From NCBI GenBank assembly GCA_011032825.1, contig JAADJZ010000006.1, forward strand, positions 310,001 to 374,000: 64,000 nucleotides of DNA. Reading direction: 5' to 3'. Shown in pieces: positions 58,049 to 64,000 of the stretch. This DNA comes from Massariosphaeria phaeospora (taxonomy: Eukaryota; Ascomycota; Dothideomycetes; Pleosporales). The notes beneath the pieces are model-generated. The model worked only from the letters and a program-made list of their open reading frames with translations, was not told where the DNA came from and searched no databases. The first letter of the stretch is position 1. The number at the start of each line of letters is the position of its first letter. The position numbers and the translations under genes are program-made.

Positions 58049-59840
58049 GGTTGCTTGTTCTGTGGTGGGCGAGGAATGAACGAGGGTGAGGGTGGATGTG
58101 GACATAACGCGATTGTATTGGACTTGGGTTAGCAGAAGGCAATTGAAAGGCAGCAGTAGTAAGTATAGCAGATAACGCCAAGACGAGTTTCTTTACATCG
58201 ATTTATTTTGTGGGTGCTCGCGAGTTCTTGCTTCTGATGATTAGGGTGATGGGGGACCGACGATTGATTCTACTTTTCTCCTGTCTACATCCTTTTACGT
58301 GCGAACGCCTCTCAGCAGTCATACAGTCTAGTACGGATCATAGTTGGACTGCCTTTTCAGCTACATTAGGTCCCCTGCTGGCTTGGTAGTCCGTGGTATG
58401 TACCAACAAGTGATGATGTCAGCCCTAAACAACACATCCTCGCGCCAGGCCCAGACCCAGCCTATTGCCTTTCTCCTACGCCCACGCCCACGCCCCTATC
58501 CTATGCGTGTATGTCATGCACTTTACTTTGTACTCCACTCCCATGTCTCTCTTCTCTCCTTCCCCCCTTCCATTCCAGCACAGCACGGAAAGCTAAACAG
58601 ATCAACTTCAATACAAATAAAACCCTTCCCCTCTATAAATTTCCCACCCTACAACTGATGAACTACCTCTACGCAGCTGACCGATGTCTACCCTACCCTA
58701 CCTTGCTTGTCTACCTGCACTCCCGGCAAGTGATAATCAGAAAGGGGATTGGAGGCCAGGTTCGATTTGATTCGACTGGACTGGACTGGTCTGTTTGGAT
58801 TTCAATGTCGATATCTATCGCGTTTACGTTGCGTTGTGTCGCGTTGCGTTCTGTTCTGTTGTGTGATGGTTTAAGTCTGGGATCAGAGAAGGAAACATAT
58901 AGGTATAGCTATCTATCTGTCTATCTACTTTCTTTTCCAACGCGTCCGGAACTAGGTTTGCTGTCGAGGGGAACCCGCCATGACATTCGCCATTCGACAT
59001 TCGCCATCGGACCTTTTTTTTCTTTACCCTACGTGCGTGCGTTGCGTGTGTGCGTGTAGCTGAAACCTCCCTCCGAACACCCAAGCGCTGCGCTGCGCTG
59101 CCATGCGGCCGTTCAGCAGACCCATGTCCGAAGACCTATGTACCAAAGTACCTAGCCAGCCATAGAGCATGATAGGACGGGAGCACACACATCTCTAGTC
59201 TGCGTGGGCTCGGCCGAGCTGAGCTGAGAGTTGTGCACTGTTGTTTTCTTGTTACCTCTGTAGGACCTAGTCTACGGCCGTAGATGCGTCAGTAAGTAAG
59301 CAAGCAAGCACGTAAATAGAGGGGCTAGATAAGTAAGTAATAGACAACCAAGGCATACGCATCAGCTCAGCTCAACTCAGCCCAGCTCGGTGTACAACCG
59401 TCGGAGATATGCCAGGTAGCTGAAACATCGGAAAAGATCACAGGAAATTGAGCTTTACTGCACCGATCCATCGATCGGTTAACTGGTTTCTCATTTTGCG
59501 CTGCTCTGCTCAGCTCACACTTGGCGCGAACTCAACTCTGACCAAAACTTCCGAAGAGGTATATCCAGGTAGAAGAGAAAAGTAGACCAAAAGGACCGTC
59601 CAATAATACCCACAAGATTATTTCCCTCATAACTGGCAGAGGGCGAAAACCCCGACTCTTATCGAATCATACGATACGTAGCGCTTTCCCAGACCGTGGA
59701 CAACCCTGAAGAATTCCGTTGACCCAGCCATAACACCGTTCCGCCGCCGCTAAATGCATTAAGAATAAACGGATAGATTGCGAATTCGTTTCAGAGTTTG
59801 ACGATATAATGATTACTGTAGATCGATTTAAATAGCGATT
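58049..59840. other. 1.8 kb intergenic between convergent genes
   Basis: Contains C-rich, GCGTT/CTGTT-rich and AGCTC/AGCTG pentamer stretches (near 59213-59228 and 59363-59390), and short TAAGTAAGT repeats. No gene is recognised. Confidence 0.5.
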
Positions 59841-60931
59841 TTAGACGAAGCGCCCCATTTCGATTTCTCGCCTCCGTTCGTCGCGACTGACTCCTCGCGA
59901 GTGGGTCGAGTGCATGCTGCCAGCGCCGGTACTGGAGGGCCGGTTCTGGGACCGGCCGCGGTCGTATAGGGTCCACGCCTGCTCCTCACCTAGGCTCTCG
60001 GGTCTGCTGTTTGTACGCGTGCGATTGAAGTCCGGGTGCGACTGCGGCGGTGTGCCTATCAACTCGGAACTGTTCGCCATGCGTTCTCGTTCTTCACTAT
60101 CATCGGGCAGGTCTATCCGAAAGGTGCCACTTGAGGCGTCGGGCGATGGTCTCGAGTCTGACTTCATGAGCAGCGTTGCCATTTGCTGGTTTATCCGCTC
60201 GTCCTCCGAGACCGAAATTCCGGGCGGGTGAAGGGATGGCGAATGCGCGGCGGCGGGATACATGTTTTGTATGTAGTTTGTGTAGAAGGATCGATCGGAC
60301 CAGAGATGGCTCGAGACGCGTGAGTTGGACTGTTCTTTAATTTGGATAATACGACGGTGTGTCCAGAGGAGCAGCAGTGCGTACAGCATAGTCGACGTGG
60401 TAGAGGCCACTGTGCCAGTTATGGCAGCGGTGCCCCATTCGAACTGGCGCGAAGAGAGGAAGTTGTAGGCTATGGAGAGGAGGCCCACGGCGGACGAGGT
60501 AAGAGCGGGCCTGGAGTCAACAGTGTTAGTATGCGGGATAGGGTATATACAAAGGGATGGGCAGAACGTACAGGAAGATCGACTCGGCCTGGAACAGCTT
60601 ATTGTGGCATGCGAAACACAGTAGTCCGGTGAACGAGTATCCGGCTGTGAGGAGTGCGACGACGAAGACGGACAGGACGGGCTGGCTAAACCTGAGCTGT
60701 GCGTCTTTGGCATACAATCCGGGCATGATCAGGTATCTGGAGGCGAACGGTCAGCCTTGTCTTCGTGCTTGCGAGTGTCTGCCGCTTCTTTAACTTGGGG
60801 TTCGGTGCGACTTACCCTCCCAAGATCATCCACGAGGCAACCATGGCTATGAGGCGCCAGTACCAGGGCGTGTGCTGGCGGTCATCGTCGTGGAGGTTGA
60901 TGTAGCGCTTCGAGCCCGAGCGAACTGGCAT
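59841..60931 (-). CDS. four-span fungal membrane protein of unknown function
   Basis: Three exons, 60931-60816, 60736-60572 and 60510-59841, giving 316 residues; all phases fit (MILGG|YLIMPG and ESIFL|PALTSS). The N-terminus is basic with INLHDDDRQHTPWYWRL. Four hydrophobic spans follow at about 29-47, 60-85, 95-112 and 118-142 (LIAMVASWMILGGYLIM, VLSVFVVALLTAGYSFTGLL, SAVGLLSIAYNFL, VASTTSTMLYALLLLWTHRR). A long disordered tail with PDD, SELIGTPPQSHPDFNRTR and a C-terminal RRREIEMGRFV follows. I recall the same N-terminal pattern from other Dothideomycete proteins, all unnamed. Localisation and role are unknown. Confidence 0.85.
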
Positions 60932-63625
60932 TGGAGCGGTTGCGCGGGGAGTCGAGGCTGGACGGTGCGGCGGGGTGGAAGACGTTCAGATGCAAGCTTC
61001 AGCTCTCGCGCACGCAGCTCACAAGGAGCCCCTCATGCAGAAGCGCGAACAACAGTCGTGTGTGAAAACGAGTGTTGGGGCTCTCTCTCGGAGGCGGGTA
61101 TTGCTGACGGCGGCGGAGGTGAGCAGTCAAGTAGGCAGATCACTCGGCGCAATCAGCCTGCAGCGCTTTCCAGGGCCGCGGATCGCCTCGGTGCCTGGTG
61201 TGGTCGGCGTAGAGTGCGGTGCGTACGTGCGTCTGCGCAGTACGCCGTCGGTGCGGCGCAGCGGAGAACGAGTGTGGGCAGACCGCGACAGCGACAGCGA
61301 CAACACACGACGGGCAGCACAGCGAGGCTCTCCGCACACGGGCAGTCACGATGCAGCAGCGGGCACGGGAATGGGACAGATAATGGTAGAGGGCGAGGCT
61401 GGCCGTACGGCCTTGAAGGCGGCAGGCAGGTGCGCTGAGAACACCGTACGACGCGGAAGGAGCGACGGCATGGGTGCGGGCAGTTGCAACTCGCCAGTTG
61501 CCAGTGGGGGCTGCGGCTGATGAGCCACTCGCTGCTCGCTGCTGCTGCGCGCACCTGGCTGCGGGCGGGCGGGCAGCTGCGACCATGCCCGTTGAGCGCA
61601 CTTGCCGGAGACGCATTGTCCGTCGCGACTCGCTAGGGAGCACGACGTTTGCCTTCTCTGCCTTCTCTGCCTTCTCTCTGCTAGGCATGCCTCTCTCGCG
61701 AAAAGCAGTCTGGCTCCGGAGTACTGCCTACCGTTCGTCCCTACAATCTACCCCACCGATGCTACTCCGGACGTGCTTGCCCTGTGGTAAGGCTCCGCAC
61801 GAACCTCCCTCGCTACGCTACTACATGTACGCTGACGGTCCGACCCACTTTAGTCCTCGGCGAGTCGTGCGGTTTGCGCTGCCACGCCGCACCACAGCTC
61901 TCCCCGCGGCCCTCTCCCTCTGAGCCACCACGTCTCGCCGAGCGCCCAGCTGTCCAAACCACAGCGGCGTCGCCTGTGCCACTGCTACCTTTCCCTCCGC
62001 CTCTGCTTGATAGGCTACCGACCCAGATGACGTAGCCAAGACTGCGCCTGGGGAGTCGGGACCCTCCTCAAACCAACATCCTACGGAACAGGCCTTGTTT
62101 ATATTGTCTCCACAGTCGAGTTTCTATTCTTTGCCAGGATCCGTTTCACCTTCAACTGCTCCGCTGCCTGTGCATCATCGTCGCTCCCTAGCGAGTCTAG
62201 TCGAGTCCCGAATGGCGCTCTTCGCCCCAGATGATCCATGCATATGAATACCGCCATCGACGTTCCGAAAGAGATGGCTTAAACTAGACGTATCAAACGA
62301 AACCAACTTTTGAACTGCAACTGGTGAGACATGCATGCTCAACTTGATCTAGGTACGCCGAGTTGCATTTCTCGCAAGGAACGCTTCGATGCGGGTACTA
62401 AAGCGAAGATCGCTCAATCTCCGCGCTCTCCCAACTACATACGTATTCAAACTACCTCGTACCAATTCAGTTCCAATTCACTGATCAATCACACTGTGTC
62501 TATTCCCTTCGGAAGTCAGGCATCCGCGGCGCACTGGAACATTGCACTGCCTCAAACAGGTAGGAATCAAGCGCTACATTGATGGGCTCAGGATTCCCGC
62601 AAATACCACCCAATACTTTACATCTCGTTGCTACGACCACGTTGTTCTTTCGAGGATTTGGTGTTGGAATTCGAAACCCCTTCGAGCAGTTCCAAATATG
62701 TTATGCGTCCTCGCCTCGTGGACACTTCCTTATTCGGTCGCACGGAGTAGCCGGAGCATAGCTACGACATCTATTTTTATATCATGGCCAGCATTCACTC
62801 GGTCTGATATGTGGTTCAAGTTCTCTACCTATTTCTTTCGAGTTAACTTCTTGCTTTTTCTCTATTCATTCTCTCCATACGAGAAATGCTCGACATGTTG
62901 TCACTTTACGCCCTGGCACGCCTTACCCACAGCTCGCTTAGCCTAGATTAGACCGTTCGCCTCCAGATTTCTACGCTAGAATCGCTTCCCTCTAAAATCA
63001 ACATTTCCTCTACTGCTTTCTTTCTCAACCCAGTAGCCACAACTGACAGATGATTCGAATTCCCTTGACGGCAGCTCATATATCACTCAGCTACTCGCTC
63101 CCACAGCTCTACCTCTCACGTCTTCAGCATGTCGTCGTCTAATGTCCGCACCGGTATGGATCGCTTGTTCGAGCGCCACTCAGCGGCCACGGGCGCACCT
63201 CCGAACCTAGACTGCTCAGTCATAGCACGTGGCGAGCTGCATGCATGCCTGGCTTACTCCGAGTGAGATGCGTGGGAGCGTAAGCAGAGCATGGATTACC
63301 TGATATAGCAGAGGATGGTGGAACGTGCTGTTGATGATTCCACAGCAACATGATATCGCGGCATTGCCCCGGCGCATTACCGGATTGCGCAGAACCTTTT
63401 CTACTACTGTTACGGTTATACTGGCGTTGCTAATCTTAAATTAACGTCAAAGAGTGCTACACTACTCCATTCTGACAGAGTTCGAGATTAGTAGCAGATG
63501 CGGCAACCAAGCGTTTGACTGTTTCAAGAAAATATCTTTGATAAAATCTCAACGTTGACGTTTATAACGAGGAGGGGAACGAGATATTGAAATGAGGGTC
63601 TACACATCTTTGTTCAGCTACTTTT
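60932..63625. other. 2.7 kb intergenic
   Basis: Upstream of the four-span membrane gene and downstream of the phosphatase fragment. 61.0-61.9 kb is GC-rich with overlapping frames on both strands; 62.2-63.6 kb is AT-richer. CTTCTCTGC units repeat near 61650-61680. No gene is recognised. Confidence 0.5.
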
Positions 63626-64000
63626 CTACAAAACCGACAAATCAGCATGGCTAATGAACCATGTTCCGTTGTTAGTATCGACCGTAAGGTTCGTCTCCTT
63701 CCTTTCACCACCCTTCAAACTCCCGCTCTCTACCACCCCTCCGCCTACTGGTCGCTGCAGCTTGTTCTCGCCGGCCTTGACTGTGAAGTTGGCAATTGGG
63801 ATTTCCCACCCATTCCTGCTCACCACCGTCGGCAAGCCAAAGTACTTTGCCTCGACCTCGTCGGCGCTGAAGTGCAGCTCATAGTAGCCGCGATAGTACA
63901 GATCTTGCCACTGAAGCTCATCGTTGTCGCGCTCGAGGAAGGAGGAGAAGTTGTTCGCCCCGGCGAGCGTAATGTTCGCGCCATATGGACACGGCGACGA
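63626..64000 (-). CDS. PhoD-like phosphatase, C-terminal fragment (runs off the window)
   Basis: The last 124 codons plus stop of a leftward gene whose start lies beyond position 64000. The readable part is CPYGANITLAGANNFSSFLE, then QDLYYRGYYELHFSADEVEA, KYFGLPTVVSRNGWEIPIAN, FTVKAGENKLQRPVGGG, and ends HADLSVL. The RGYYELHFSADEV and FTVKAGENKLQRPV segments match the C-terminal end of secreted fungal PhoD-type alkaline phosphatases. That family hydrolyses phosphomonoesters or diesters with a metal centre; none of the metal ligands are within this fragment. Several N-glycosylation sequons (NIT, NLT, NGT) fit a secreted protein. Family call is probable; completeness cannot be judged. Confidence 0.75.
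   Translation of the reverse strand, partial: SSPCPYGANITLAGANNFSSFLERDNDELQWQDLYYRGYYELHFSADEVEAKYFGLPTVVSRNGWEIPIANFTVKAGENKLQRPVGGGVVESGSLKGGERKETNLTVDTNNGTWFISHADLSVL

Noticed and set aside
1..64000. tRNA, rRNA, CRISPR or secondary-metabolite cluster
   Set aside because: No tRNA B-box-like sequence with a convincing cloverleaf, no spaced direct repeats, and no polyketide/peptide synthase or tailoring-gene group was seen; a covariance-model scan would be needed to exclude small RNAs.

Overview
This is nuclear DNA from a filamentous ascomycete (Pezizomycotina), most likely a Dothideomycete. The genes are interrupted by short introns (mostly 48-76 nt, with GTRNGT-like donors and CTAAC/CTGAC branch sites). 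Several predicted proteins belong to families I know only from filamentous ascomycetes, and long low-complexity, GC-rich intergenic stretches separate compact genes. I see no bacterial or organellar features. There are eighteen supportable protein-coding genes, one of them cut by the window edge, plus one decayed transcription-factor gene and one small non-autonomous DNA transposon.

Layout from left to right: about 4 kb without a recognisable gene; transportin/Kap104 (4075-7025, +); 4.5 kb of GC- and pyrimidine-rich sequence leading to an Upc2-like Zn2Cys6 regulator (11550-13441, +); 4.4 kb rich in microsatellites; a UCH37-type deubiquitinase (17840-18943, +); a coiled-coil, single-pass membrane protein with a 44-residue internal repeat (21437-23983, -), divergent from an F-box-like conserved protein (24477-26010, +); a protein with an N-terminal CBM48/AMPK-type glycogen-binding-like domain (27653-29617, -) followed downstream by a minisatellite; a secreted GH125 exo-alpha-mannosidase (32468-34009, -); a Zn2Cys6 pseudogene (34763-35868, +); an 80-residue membrane protein (36284-36526, -); a 3.4 kb repeat-rich stretch with a 136-bp TA-flanked MITE (38264-38399); a Ubx2/FAF2 ERAD factor (40160-41755, -); a 1273-residue F-box protein (42651-46671, -); an SMI1/KNR4 (SUKH) protein (47253-48650, -); a small acidic protein (50957-51661, +); a PEX22-like peroxin (51969-53301, -) head-to-head with eIF2B gamma (53670-55502, +); a sulfotransferase-like P-loop protein (56270-58048, +); a four-span membrane protein (59841-60931, -); and the C-terminus of a PhoD-like phosphatase running off the right edge (63626-64000, -).

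The genes do not form a pathway cluster. They are mainly housekeeping: nuclear import, ubiquitin/ERAD, translation initiation and peroxisome biogenesis, mixed with lineage-specific unknowns. Two loosely linked themes appear. One is ubiquitin biology (UCH37, Ubx2/FAF2, two F-box-type proteins). The other is glycan handling (GH125, CBM48-like protein). I see no secondary-metabolite cluster, CRISPR array or clear RNA gene. I do not find a convincing new multi-gene system. The best second looks are the MITE with its 23-G tract, the CGTATA inverted-repeat cluster, the transcription-factor pseudogene, and the conserved membrane or disordered proteins of unknown function. All exon joins were worked out by eye from splice signals, codon phase and remembered family patterns; no alignment or database search was run.
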